From: Aureispira sp. CCB-QB1
Lineage (GTDB): Bacteria; Bacteroidota; Bacteroidia; Chitinophagales; Saprospiraceae
Length of the DNA: 64,000 nucleotides
NCBI RefSeq assembly: GCF_000724545.1
Contig: NZ_JHBV01000008.1
Coordinates: 62,001 to 126,000, forward strand
Reading direction: 5' to 3'
Each line of letters opens with the position of its first letter. Within the stretch, counting starts at the first letter, position 1. The notes beneath the pieces are model-generated. The model was not told the origin of the DNA. It searched no databases and worked only from the letters and a program-made list of their open reading frames with translations. The translations under genes and the position numbers were made by a program. Positions 26,213-35,882 of this stretch are shown here, piece after piece.

Positions 26213-29200
26213 CTAGGCTAGGATTTTTTTTTTACCTGCTTTCTCTGCCAAGTAATCGACAATTTGCCCAAGCGTACGCAATTCCGTTAGTTCTTGCGGG
26301 TTAACGCCGGATACTTCTGGATAATCTTCAGTCATCGCCCCGAAAATCTCAACACGCTTGATAGAATCAATACCCAAGTCAGCTTCCATGTCCATGTCTA
26401 GTTCCAACATTTCGGTAGGATAGCCTGTCTTTTCACTGATAACAGTCAATAAAATTTCTTCCAATTTGCTAGTGCTTAGTCCAGCATCGTTATTAGTATT
26501 AGTAGTAACTGTATTGTTAACAGGAGTGGTAGTTGTTGTAGACGTTGTCGTTGTTTGTGTTGGCGTAGTAGTAGCGCCAGCTTTACCAGCTAGGTAATCA
26601 ACAATTTGCCCAAGCGTACGCAATTCTGTTAGTTCTTGCGGATTAACGCCGGATACTTCTGGATAATCTTCAGTCATTGCCCCGAAAATTTCAACACGCT
26701 TGATAGAATCAATACCCAAGTCAGCTTCCATATCCATGTCTAGTTCCAACATTTCGGTAGGATAGCCCGTCTTTTCACTGATAACAGTCAATAAAATTTC
26801 TTCCAATTTGCTAGTGCTTAGTCCAGCATCGTTATTAGTATTAGTAGTAACCGTATTGTTAACAGGAGTGGTAGTTGTTGTAGACGTTGTCGTTGTTTGT
26901 GTTGGCGTAGTAGTAGCGCCAGCTTTACCAGCTAGGTAATCAACAATTTGCCCAAGCGTACGCAATTCCGTTAGTTCTTGCGGATTAACGCCTGATACTT
27001 CTGGATAATCTTCAGTCATTGCTCCGAAAATTTCAACACGCTTGATAGAATCAATACCCAAGTCAGCTTCCATATCCATGTCTAGTTCCAACATTTCGGT
27101 AGGATAGCCTGTCTTTTCGCTGATAACAGTCAACAAAATTTCTTCCAATTTGCTAGTGCTTAAGCTACTGACATCTGTTGTTGTTGGCATAGTAGCAGCA
27201 GGTGCTGTTGCCTTTGGCGCAGGTGTAATGATGGGCTGGTTGGTCTCTACAGTATTCGATTGAAACGTAGGAGCTGCAATTTTTTCAACCTTAGGAGCTG
27301 CAATAGATGTTTGCGTATTGCCATCCAAACTAGGCTGGTTTGCGAAATTAATTTGTTGCGTCATCATTTGTAATAACATCTGAGACTGCTTGTTCTGTTC
27401 ACTTAAAAAGTTTTGGAACAATTCTAAAGACTTATTTTGTTGAGATGTTACCATTTCAACAGTTGCTTTTAGCGTTTCAATCAATTCTTTGTTCATTTCT
27501 TCGTCTTCTTCTTGATTAATTGGATTGGAATAAACTACTTTGTCTACAGGAACCTCGACGATTTTTTCTACAATTTTTTCGACGGGAACTTCTTTTATAA
27601 CTTCAACTATTTTTTCGACCACTTTTCCATTGCCACCTTGAATTTGATACCCATCATTTAAGGCATCATAGTAAGCTTTTTGAGTTGGTTTACTAACATA
27701 GTTGTGCCCCCCCATATTGATAGTCATTTTTGTTTTGGGGGCTGGTTTTGTGCTAGGAGCCTTGAACGGGTCAATATCTTTTAGTTCTAAACCTAAAACT
27801 CTTAGTTGTAGAACCGCTTGACGGAATTGTAGGTCACTATCTTTTTTTGCATTGGCATTCATAGCCAAAGAAATATGCTCTTTGTCTTTAAGAATATCTT
27901 TGACTAAGTTTGATAGTACTCCTTTGGGACCAAATTCAATAAAAATGCGTCCACCCGCTTGGTGAATATTTTCAATTTGATTTTTGAACAAGACAGGTTT
28001 TAAAATTTGTCCTTTCAAAATTTCTTTTACCTCTGAAGGATTGTTAGGATAAGGCGTTGCTGTAGTATTGGAGTAAACAGGCACTTTGGGTGCTTGGAAA
28101 GTTTGCAAGTTAACAAACGCTGCAAAAGGCTTTTGTGCGTGTTCTACAAATTCTGTGTGAAAAGCAGCGGAAACGGGTAATGGAATCACCGTAAATCCTT
28201 GTTTTTTTAGAACTTCTTGAACATTGGCAATCACTGCTTTGCTCCCTCCTAAAATAATTTGATTGTTGGAATTTACATTGGCAATAGTGACTCCTTGTAA
28301 GGGCTTAATAGCTGCATGAACTTTGTTGTAATCTGCTTTTACAGCCAGCATGGTTCCCGCATCTGCATTAGGGCTTTGAGCTGCCATTGCTTCTCCTCTT
28401 GCTTTTGCTAAAGCTAAAAAGGTTTGATCATTATATACCCCTGCTGCCCACAGGGCGGTCAATTCACCAAAGCTATGACCAGCTACAAAATCCGCTTTAA
28501 AGCCTGCATCTTGAACCGTTTTGTACATGCCCATGCTCAGTGTTCCAATCGCAGGTTGAGCGATTTGTGTTTGAGTTAAAGCTGATAATTGAGTTTTAGC
28601 ATCCTCTTTGTTGAAAACAGGAATAGGATACATCGTTTGTGAAAGAGGGGCTTTATTGTCGTTTGCAAATAGCTTATCTTGTTGTTCTATTACCGTACGC
28701 AATTGTGGAAACGCATTTGCTAATTGGCGTCCCATTCCAACATATTGAGAACCTTGTCCCGAAAAGAGTGCCACTACTTTTCCTGTTGTGTTCATTCCAT
28801 TTGGACGGAAGAAAACACCTTTGGGATGTTCCCAAGCTTGATCGCTAGTAGCTAATTTATCAATAGCAAGTTTTAAATATTCTTTTGCTTGTTCTAAGTC
28901 TGTTACAATAAAACCTAAACGAGCAGCATTACTAGGCACTACATCTGTCTTTTCATTAGCCAATTCCCAAAAGGCAATTTCTGCATCTACCGTAGATAGT
29001 TTTTCTAGGTGACTTTGGCACAATGTTTTTAATTCGGTAACGGAGTTAGCTTGTAATAAAACAGTTTTATACGGTTCGTGAATTCTATAATTTTTCTGAA
29101 CTGGTTGTGGTTTATATTCCTCTAAGGCAATATGCACATTAATACCACCAAAACCAAAGGCACTAACACTCGCACGTCGAGGGTGCTTGTTGCTCAACCA

Positions 29201-30520
29201 AGGACGAGTTTCTGTATTAATATATAAAGGAGAGTTATTAAAATCTACTTTGGAAGTAGGTTGCTCTACATTGATGGTTGGAGGTAATACTTTGTGGTGT
29301 AGGGCTAAAATAACTTTTAGCAATCCCGCAGCACCAGCAGCAGCCTTGGTATGACCAACTTGAGATTTAACAGTTCCAAGCGCAATGTGAGATTTTTCAG
29401 GATTGTTGGCTGTAAAAACCATTCCCATAGAAGTCATTTCACAAGCATCTCCAGCATTGGTTCCTGTTCCATGTGCTTCGATTAAGCCAACTGTTTTAGG
29501 TTCAAAACCTGCCTCTTCATAAGCACGGTTCATCGCCATAGCTTGTCCTGATGGGCGAGGAGCATAAACCGATTTAAAACGTCCATCACTAGAAGTTCCA
29601 ACTCCCTTAATAACGGCATAAATAGTATCCCCATCACGTTCGGCATCTTCCAAACGTTTTAATACGACCATTCCCAAGCCTTCACCAATTAACATACCAT
29701 CGGCTTTGTCGCTAAATGGACTGATAACATTTGATTTGGAAAAAGCAGGTGTCTTAGAAAAGGACATATACATGAAAGGAGAGTTATCCGTGTCAACACC
29801 ACCCGTCAACATCATGTCTGCACGTCCTTCGACTAATTCGCTTAAAGCCATTTTTACGGCACTTAAAGAGGCGGCACAAGCTGCATCTACAACAGAGTTG
29901 ATACCTCCTAAGTCAAATCGATTAGTGATTCGCCCTGAAATGACGTTTCCTAACATACCAGGGAAGGAGTTTTCATTCCAACCAATATAGGCTTTTTTCA
30001 TTTTGTCTACAATGTGTGGAATATCGGTTTCGGCAACACCACAAGAACGCAATGCTTTTTCCCAAATAGGATATTGTAAACGTCCAGTTAGAGGCGTAAT
30101 CAATTTTTGACCGCCACCAACACCTAGCAAAACACCAGTTTTGCTTTTTACTTCAGCGGTGAATTTTGCAGATTTCTTGCCATATCCAGCATGTTCAAAG
30201 GCATCACGAGCAGCAATTAAAGCCAATAGTTGCGAAGCATCAGTTACCTCTAAAATGTTAGGGGGCAAACCAAATTCCATTGGGTTAAAATCAATGTCTG
30301 GCAAAAAGCCACCACGTTTACAGTATGTTTTGTCTGGAGCTGTTGGGTCTGGATCGTAGTAATCTTCTATTCGCCAACGGTCTTCAGGTACATCAGTGAT
30401 GCTATCTTTAGCTTGAATAATATTATTCCAGAAGTCTTCTATGTTTTTTGCATCTGCAAATAACGAAGACATACCGATAACGGCGACTGGAGTTTTTCTA
30501 AGAGAATTATTTAAGTTCAT
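26213..30520 (-). CDS. pfaA: PUFA synthase subunit KS-MAT-3xACP (N-terminal half of PfaA)
   Basis: A 1435-residue subunit. Ketosynthase ~10-465 with Cys215 (DAACAAS), 'EAHGTGTNAGD' and 'QVGHTKAAAG'. Malonyl-CoA transacylase ~600-890 with 'FSGQGSQYVGMGR' and GHSFGE (Ser683). A charged, Val/Glu/Lys-rich and probably helical linker spans ~1000-1080. Three near-identical acyl carrier proteins follow, with LGIDSIKR serines 1158, 1272 and 1386, joined by Thr-rich linkers. It loads malonate and carries the growing chain. Unlike Shewanella PfaA the protein stops after the ACPs, and KR-DH is the next gene. It lies 50 bp after a TetR gene. Confidence 0.95.
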   Translation of the reverse strand: MNLNNSLRKTPVAVIGMSSLFADAKNIEDFWNNIIQAKDSITDVPEDRWRIEDYYDPDPTAPDKTYCKRGGFLPDIDFNPMEFGLPPNILEVTDASQLLALIAARDAFEHAGYGKKSAKFTAEVKSKTGVLLGVGGGQKLITPLTGRLQYPIWEKALRSCGVAETDIPHIVDKMKKAYIGWNENSFPGMLGNVISGRITNRFDLGGINSVVDAACAASLSAVKMALSELVEGRADMMLTGGVDTDNSPFMYMSFSKTPAFSKSNVISPFSDKADGMLIGEGLGMVVLKRLEDAERDGDTIYAVIKGVGTSSDGRFKSVYAPRPSGQAMAMNRAYEEAGFEPKTVGLIEAHGTGTNAGDACEMTSMGMVFTANNPEKSHIALGTVKSQVGHTKAAAGAAGLLKVILALHHKVLPPTINVEQPTSKVDFNNSPLYINTETRPWLSNKHPRRASVSAFGFGGINVHIALEEYKPQPVQKNYRIHEPYKTVLLQANSVTELKTLCQSHLEKLSTVDAEIAFWELANEKTDVVPSNAARLGFIVTDLEQAKEYLKLAIDKLATSDQAWEHPKGVFFRPNGMNTTGKVVALFSGQGSQYVGMGRQLANAFPQLRTVIEQQDKLFANDNKAPLSQTMYPIPVFNKEDAKTQLSALTQTQIAQPAIGTLSMGMYKTVQDAGFKADFVAGHSFGELTALWAAGVYNDQTFLALAKARGEAMAAQSPNADAGTMLAVKADYNKVHAAIKPLQGVTIANVNSNNQIILGGSKAVIANVQEVLKKQGFTVIPLPVSAAFHTEFVEHAQKPFAAFVNLQTFQAPKVPVYSNTTATPYPNNPSEVKEILKGQILKPVLFKNQIENIHQAGGRIFIEFGPKGVLSNLVKDILKDKEHISLAMNANAKKDSDLQFRQAVLQLRVLGLELKDIDPFKAPSTKPAPKTKMTINMGGHNYVSKPTQKAYYDALNDGYQIQGGNGKVVEKIVEVIKEVPVEKIVEKIVEVPVDKVVYSNPINQEEDEEMNKELIETLKATVEMVTSQQNKSLELFQNFLSEQNKQSQMLLQMMTQQINFANQPSLDGNTQTSIAAPKVEKIAAPTFQSNTVETNQPIITPAPKATAPAATMPTTTDVSSLSTSKLEEILLTVISEKTGYPTEMLELDMDMEADLGIDSIKRVEIFGAMTEDYPEVSGVNPQELTELRTLGQIVDYLAGKAGATTTPTQTTTTSTTTTTPVNNTVTTNTNNDAGLSTSKLEEILLTVISEKTGYPTEMLELDMDMEADLGIDSIKRVEIFGAMTEDYPEVSGVNPQELTELRTLGQIVDYLAGKAGATTTPTQTTTTSTTTTTPVNNTVTTNTNNDAGLSTSKLEEILLTVISEKTGYPTEMLELDMDMEADLGIDSIKRVEIFGAMTEDYPEVSGVNPQELTELRTLGQIVDYLAEKAGKKKILA
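26225..27165 (-). repeat. Three tandem near-identical ACP repeats, 342-bp period
   Basis: The same ACP-plus-linker DNA recurs at 342-bp steps (114 codons), e.g. the shared AGCGTACGCA at 26271, 26613 and 26955. The copies differ by only scattered, mostly silent changes, and even the Thr-rich linkers match. The 3'-most copy lacks the linker and ends in a Lys-rich tail. Confidence 0.93.
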
Positions 30521-30570
30521 TGATTTTTATATTGATTTGGTATGATATCTATAAGATGAATGGATTGGAC

Positions 30571-31188
30571 TTAGAGCAAGACTTTAAAAAGTTCTTCTTG
30601 CATTTTTAGTTGTTGTATTCCTTTTTCGGTGCAAACACCTCTTAAGTAGGGAAGCATAATCCCAAATGTTAAGCGTTCTTTGCTGTATTCGCTTACAGGG
30701 AAGCGATTGGTATCTTTTAGCATTTCTAATAATGCTAATACAGTTTTGCTAGTGACTTGAATGTCCATGTCTTCCCTAAATAGACCATCCTTAATACCCC
30801 ATTTAGCCAAGTATTCTAGTTCGGAATGTGCAAAGTTGCCCATATTTCGATAGGACTTTTGTAATAGACCTGGGTAGTAATGAAGGATGTCGTTAAAGAA
30901 ATTAGGATTTGTTTGGCTGGCTCTAAAGACAATGCGTTGATGCAAGTACCCCATCGCTTGAATTGCATTTTCAGAGGCTTGGATAATGTCATCATTTTCT
31001 TTGCGTATCTCTTTGTGATAACTGGCTAAGCAAGCTTCAAGGAGAGCCGTTTTATCTTCAAAATGTTTGTAAATGGTTCGTTTTGATGTATGAAGTTGTT
31101 TGACAATACGATCTATCGTGATGCTTTTAACACCATGTTCTACAAATAGTAGTGAAGCAACTTCGATTATTTTTTCTCTAGCAACCAT
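30571..31188 (-). CDS. TetR-family regulator at the head of the PUFA operon
   Basis: A 205-residue regulator with an N-terminal helix-turn-helix ('GVKSITIDRIVKQLHTSKRT', 'IYKHFEDKTALLEACL') and a helical ligand-binding C-terminal domain. It lies immediately upstream of the KS-MAT-ACP gene on the same strand with a 50-bp gap and no terminator, so it may be the first gene of the operon. TetR/FadR-type regulators of lipid genes often sense acyl-CoAs; that this one senses a fatty acyl product is inference. Confidence 0.88.
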   Translation of the reverse strand: MVAREKIIEVASLLFVEHGVKSITIDRIVKQLHTSKRTIYKHFEDKTALLEACLASYHKEIRKENDDIIQASENAIQAMGYLHQRIVFRASQTNPNFFNDILHYYPGLLQKSYRNMGNFAHSELEYLAKWGIKDGLFREDMDIQVTSKTVLALLEMLKDTNRFPVSEYSKERLTFGIMLPYLRGVCTEKGIQQLKMQEELFKVLL

Positions 31189-31521
31189 GTTTTATTTTTT
31201 CTTTTATAACACTAGTGGTAATTTTTTAGTTCCGCCAGTACCACAAAGAAATAAAAGAATTTTTACATCTCCAATTTTTGAAGATTTTAAATGGTGTTTT
31301 TTACATAAAATTAACGCTTGGCATGATTTCTATTCATAGTAAGATAAGCACATCTAGGATCATCTGGGCGTGAGGTTTTGATCGAACTCTTTTTAGTGTG
31401 TCTTTATTGATTATTAAAAAAAACTAGAAAATGAGCAGTGTACTAAGGAATTAAAATTTTAAATTAGAGAGATAAAAAATGTATTCTATATTTTGGGGTG
31501 AATTACTAAACATTTAAAACC
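31189..31521. other. Divergent intergenic region between PUFA-operon TetR and LRR gene
   Basis: A 333-bp region that should hold promoters for both directions. It contains the near-palindrome TAACACTAGTGGTA (31207-31220) 19 bp upstream of the TetR start, and a TACCAC half-site at 31239-31244 inverted relative to the GTGGTA at 31215-31220. No clear TAnnTTTG element was seen on either strand. No gene. Confidence 0.5.
31207..31244. promoter_or_regulatory. Candidate operator for the PUFA-operon TetR
   Basis: A near-palindrome centred on CACTAGTG (31210-31217), with flanking GTGGTA (31215-31220) repeated inverted as TACCAC (31239-31244). Position just upstream of the TetR gene fits an operator, but the symmetry is modest. 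Confidence 0.4.
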
Positions 31522-34434
31522 ATGATAAAAATGATGTTTCAGCTTTGGGTTGCTACTTTTTTGCTAATGATGAGTCATAATCTTTGTGGGCAACAATTGA
31601 GTAATGAAGAATTGTGGGGAAGTTCGAGAGTGGGGTATTTGGAAGGTGTTTGTGAAAAGCTGCACTATTGCGATTCGTATATACTAGGAGATTATGTGCC
31701 TCTTTTTTTAGAAAAACTGGATGGCTTGAAGTCAATTAGTATTAAGAGTGATGCGATTGATTGGCGAAGTGCCATCGAAAAAATTGCAACAATAGAGACG
31801 ATTGAAGAATTGACGTTGTACAATGAAGAAATTGTAGAACTACCGAATACAATCAAGAAGTTTAAAAATCTAACAGCCCTTCACTTAAGCTTAGGGAAGG
31901 AACCCAACTACAAGCAGATCTATGAAGTATTGTCAGAACTAAAAATGTTGACAAAACTGAGTATCCAAAACGTGCAATCTCCAGAAAATTTAAAAGAAAT
32001 TTACCAATTAAAACAACTGAAAGAGCTTTCAATAGTTCGTATTACGAATCGAAGGTTTGATTGGGAGAAAGCGATGGGGTATTTGTCTCAATTGGCAGAA
32101 TTAGAAACACTGGATTTGGAAGGAGGCTCGTTTGAAGTACTACCCTCTAATATTAAAGAACTCAAAAAGCTCAAAAAACTTAATATAAGTACGTCGTATG
32201 TAGATTTGTCGTTGACGATAGAGCACCTGCAAGGATTATCTAATTTAGAAACATTGATACTTGGTAATAACAGATTGGGGGTGCTCCCTGATAATATAGG
32301 AAGCCTTAAAGGACTTAGGAGTTTACAGGTTGATGCGGGGGCATTGACTGCATTGCCAGAGTCCATAGGAGAGTTGAGTGCCTTAGAATTACTGTCTTTG
32401 CGTAATAACCGTCTGAAAACATTGCCTCCAAGCATCAAAAAACTCAAAAAATTAAAAGTGTTGGAGCTTCGAGAAAACCCTTTGGAGAACTTACCAAAGG
32501 AATTTGCTAAATTGGAGGAGCTGCAAACGTTGAGGCTTAGCGAATTGGCTAATGAGCAGGCAGTTTTGGAGCGAGCCTTAGAAGTAGCTACCTTAGAGAC
32601 TTTAGAGTTGGTGGATCTAAAAACGAGTTTAACGGCCGTTGTTGCTCATAAAAACCTAAAAACATTGGAACTGGATTTTGTTGGTACATTAGATTGGGAG
32701 AAGAATTGGTCGTGGATATTTCAATTTAATAAATTGGAAAAATTGGTTATCGTATCAGAGGATTTAGAGGTGGTGCCCAAGGAAATTAGTCAGCTAAAAA
32801 ATCTCAAAAAATTGGATTTAGCATACAATGAAATTCATACCTTACCTGAGTCTATTGGAGAGTTGCAACAGCTTTTATTTTTAGATGTTCAAGGAAATAG
32901 CTTAAAGGAAATCCCCGTTTCTATTAGTAATTTAAGAGCACTAGAGCTATTGAATATAGAATTTAATGCCATTAAAACTATACCAAGCGATTGGACTAAG
33001 TTGGATCAGCTTAAGGTTGCCTATTTTAATGATAATAAAATTAAATTAGGAAAATTGATGTTGCCTAGAAGTTTAGAATATCTTAGTATAGGAGGGAATG
33101 GTTCAGTTGAGTTACCGAATAATTTGGCAGAATTGAAGAATCTGAGGGTTTTGTTGGCAGGGGAAAATAAATTAAAGAATCTAGATGGTTTTTTAATAGA
33201 AAATCACCCCCAATTAACGTATTTATATTTGAGTGCCAATGAACTAAAAGAATTGCCTGAAACATTGTTTGGAGGAATGCTGTGGGGACTTAACTTATCA
33301 GAGAACAAATTACTTAGTCTTCCTAAGTTATCAAAAACAAACAATACGTTGAGATATTTGAATGTCGCCAATAATGCAGCATTTGCCTTTCCAACGCATA
33401 TTAATCAGTTGAAACAATTGGAAGTTTTAGAGGCAAGTGAAAGTCTCCAAGGTGAACTGCCTCAAGAAATAGGGGAACTTGTTCATTTGCAAGAATTGGA
33501 ACTTTCGGCTTTTAATAAAGTGTTGCTTCCTGAAGCTTTTAAAAAGTTAAGGAACTTAGAAAGTATCGTTGCTAATTATCATTCCATTATGGGAGAGTCA
33601 TCTAATTTTTCTCATTTAGGAGCTTTGCCTTCTTTGCGTTTTTTAGAAGTTTCGGAGTTGAAAGTACCGATACAAAAAGGCACTTTTTCGAATCTAAAGC
33701 AATTGGAGTATTTGACGTTGGTTGATCAAGAAGAACAGCCTGATTTAGAATTGCTTTTCAATGAACTTGCTTCATGCAAGCTTTTAAAAAGTGTGAATTT
33801 AAATTCAAATAACTTGCTAGAAGTGCCTAAAAATATAGGTTTGTTGGCTTCTATAGAGTATTTAGATATTTCATTTAATGAGATAAAAGCATTGCCTGAA
33901 AATATAAGCCAGCTTCTAAAATTAAGGGAACTAGATATTAGTGATAATCAAATTAGCACCTTGCCAGCGGGTATTGGGTATTTGCCAAGCCTCAGAAAGC
34001 TGTATATGAGCAGCAATGCGCTGTCGGAATTACCATTGAGTATAGAAAATTGGAAAGTAATTGAAGAAATAAGTTGCTTTGATAATGATTTGACAGAATT
34101 ACCAAAAGAAATTTGTCAGTTGAACTCTTTAAAAAATGTAGATTTTGCGGATAATATGCTAGATATTTTGCCAGAGCATTTTGATGATTTGGAAAATTTA
34201 ACGGATGTGGATTTGAGTGATAATTTGTTTGTTGAGTTTCCCAAAACATTACCAAAGCTTTTAAGTTTAGAAAGCTTGATTTTGGATAATAACGAATTAA
34301 AAGATTTTCCAGAGGAGTTTAAAACATTGAGATTTCTGAATTTTTTAAGTTTGGGAGGAAACCGATATACGGCAGAACAGCAAAAAAATATCTTGAGAGA
34401 GTTTAAAAATATTGGTTTTGTTACATTTGAGTGA
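31522..34434 (+). CDS. Secreted leucine-rich-repeat protein, 970 residues
   Basis: A signal peptide (cleavage near residue 24, after LCG) precedes an almost uninterrupted leucine-rich-repeat solenoid of the 23-residue 'LxxLxxLxLxxNxLxxLPxxI' type. Examples are 'LETLILGNNRLGVLPDNIGS' and 'LRELDISDNQISTLPAGIGY'. It has no transmembrane anchor and no T9SS sorting domain. Probably a periplasmic or surface protein-binding scaffold. The next gene starts 8 bp after its stop, so the two are co-transcribed. Ligand unknown. Confidence 0.85.
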   Translation: MIKMMFQLWVATFLLMMSHNLCGQQLSNEELWGSSRVGYLEGVCEKLHYCDSYILGDYVPLFLEKLDGLKSISIKSDAIDWRSAIEKIATIETIEELTLYNEEIVELPNTIKKFKNLTALHLSLGKEPNYKQIYEVLSELKMLTKLSIQNVQSPENLKEIYQLKQLKELSIVRITNRRFDWEKAMGYLSQLAELETLDLEGGSFEVLPSNIKELKKLKKLNISTSYVDLSLTIEHLQGLSNLETLILGNNRLGVLPDNIGSLKGLRSLQVDAGALTALPESIGELSALELLSLRNNRLKTLPPSIKKLKKLKVLELRENPLENLPKEFAKLEELQTLRLSELANEQAVLERALEVATLETLELVDLKTSLTAVVAHKNLKTLELDFVGTLDWEKNWSWIFQFNKLEKLVIVSEDLEVVPKEISQLKNLKKLDLAYNEIHTLPESIGELQQLLFLDVQGNSLKEIPVSISNLRALELLNIEFNAIKTIPSDWTKLDQLKVAYFNDNKIKLGKLMLPRSLEYLSIGGNGSVELPNNLAELKNLRVLLAGENKLKNLDGFLIENHPQLTYLYLSANELKELPETLFGGMLWGLNLSENKLLSLPKLSKTNNTLRYLNVANNAAFAFPTHINQLKQLEVLEASESLQGELPQEIGELVHLQELELSAFNKVLLPEAFKKLRNLESIVANYHSIMGESSNFSHLGALPSLRFLEVSELKVPIQKGTFSNLKQLEYLTLVDQEEQPDLELLFNELASCKLLKSVNLNSNNLLEVPKNIGLLASIEYLDISFNEIKALPENISQLLKLRELDISDNQISTLPAGIGYLPSLRKLYMSSNALSELPLSIENWKVIEEISCFDNDLTELPKEICQLNSLKNVDFADNMLDILPEHFDDLENLTDVDLSDNLFVEFPKTLPKLLSLESLILDNNELKDFPEEFKTLRFLNFLSLGGNRYTAEQQKNILREFKNIGFVTFE

Positions 34435-34442
34435 GATAATAA

Positions 34443-35750
34443 ATGAGTGTTCATAAAAAGTTTAGAAAAGCTATAGGGTGCGGAATCGGAAAGGCATATC
34501 TAATTATTTTAGAGCACCCTAATATTGATTTTAGCAAAAGAATAAAAAGAAATGTGCTTCAGCGAATGTGTTACGATGGTCAATGCGAGGGACCTTGGGG
34601 GGATTATTATTATCAACTAATTTGTGGTACTCCCCAAAAAGATGCTTTGATTGAATTTGTATTGGAAGAACTGGCAAAGGAACAAGATGATTGGTATGTG
34701 CTTACTCAGTTGTATGAAATTGCAGCATTAGCAGCAACAGAGGACGGCAATGAAAGAGCAAGAGAGGTTATTTGGGAGCGATTTAAGCAAGAATATGCTG
34801 AAGGAGATGATTGGAATGGGGAGAATGCTTTGCTTAGAATTGCTGGCAAAAAAGCACTTTTAGGCTTGGCGAGACTAAAAGGGAAGTACCTAAAAAAGCG
34901 ACCTAGTGAAATAGAGTTTGGTGGGCTAATTAGTGAGTTTGATGAACTTTATCCAAAACTAAATGGACGTAAATTATTGAGGAGAGCAAGTTTACAAGAT
35001 CCTTTTATCAAAACGTATTGGGAGTGTGTGCAGCGGAACAATAAACCTTCTAAGAAGAGGAAAAGAACGAAGAAAAAGTTGGGCTATAAAGCCATTCAAA
35101 AACGAATACAAACGGCTACTTTCTTTTGGGCAGGACCATGGGTAGATGAAATAAAAGACAAGACGTGGCAGAAGTTAGCAGAGGAATTGATGAAAGAAAC
35201 AAAATTTAAAATTCAAGAACGTTATTTGAAACTCTTTGCTAAACGAAAATTTCCTCTGGATTCTCAGATTTTATTTGATTTTGTGGAACAAAAAAAACAA
35301 TCTCCTAAGCGACTAATTGCTCCTGCGGTAGAAGCACTTGCTATGTTCCAATCGGATCAGATTCGTTCTTACGCCTTGGAGAGGTTAAAGAAAAAGAAAG
35401 ATATTTTAGTTTATTTACCTTTGTTAAAGTACAACTATAAATCAGGCGATCATCTGTTGTTAGATGAGATATTACAAAAGAAATGGAGCTCGGAGGAATT
35501 GCATGATTTGAATTATCACTACAGAGCAATTTATAAAATTAATTCAACCAAAGAATGCATGTTACCTCTGAAGAGGTTGTATGGTCGCCTAAACTGTGGG
35601 GTTTGCCGAGAAGAGATTTTAACTACTCTGTATAAGAATAACGGATTAAAAAAGGGACTTTTAGAGGAGATGAAGTTTGATAGCCAGCAACGAATTCGAG
35701 CATTGTATCTAAAATGGAGTCATCGCTTATCTGATGATATTAAGAACTAA
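34443..35750 (+). CDS. Helical-repeat (HEAT-like) protein of unknown function
   Basis: A 435-residue protein without signal peptide or membrane segment. It is rich in helix-forming sequence with repeated 'ALxxLxxLxxKxxL'-like units, e.g. 'LIEFVLEELAKEQDDWYVL' and 'IAPAVEALAMFQSDQIRSYA', suggesting an ARM/HEAT-like solenoid. A basic cluster (SKKRKRTKKK) lies near residue 200. It sits between two LRR genes, 8 bp after the first. No catalytic motif seen; a cytoplasmic protein-interaction role is only a guess. Confidence 0.7.
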   Translation: MSVHKKFRKAIGCGIGKAYLIILEHPNIDFSKRIKRNVLQRMCYDGQCEGPWGDYYYQLICGTPQKDALIEFVLEELAKEQDDWYVLTQLYEIAALAATEDGNERAREVIWERFKQEYAEGDDWNGENALLRIAGKKALLGLARLKGKYLKKRPSEIEFGGLISEFDELYPKLNGRKLLRRASLQDPFIKTYWECVQRNNKPSKKRKRTKKKLGYKAIQKRIQTATFFWAGPWVDEIKDKTWQKLAEELMKETKFKIQERYLKLFAKRKFPLDSQILFDFVEQKKQSPKRLIAPAVEALAMFQSDQIRSYALERLKKKKDILVYLPLLKYNYKSGDHLLLDEILQKKWSSEELHDLNYHYRAIYKINSTKECMLPLKRLYGRLNCGVCREEILTTLYKNNGLKKGLLEEMKFDSQQRIRALYLKWSHRLSDDIKN

Positions 35751-35882
35751 AAAGTGTTTCGGAATGGATGCAAATACTTTTAATTGGGATAAAATTTAAT
35801 ATTTAACTGTAAGATTGTTTTTTAGTTAAAAAAATAGATAACTTGTGGCGAGTGCTAACGGAAGGAATAACCAAAGAGAAAA

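Noticed and set aside
27530-27625. Repeated Val/Glu/Lys segment after the MAT domain, considered as a DNA tandem repeat or extra domain
   Set aside because: The repetition is loose, at peptide level only, and fits a charged linker between MAT and ACPs.
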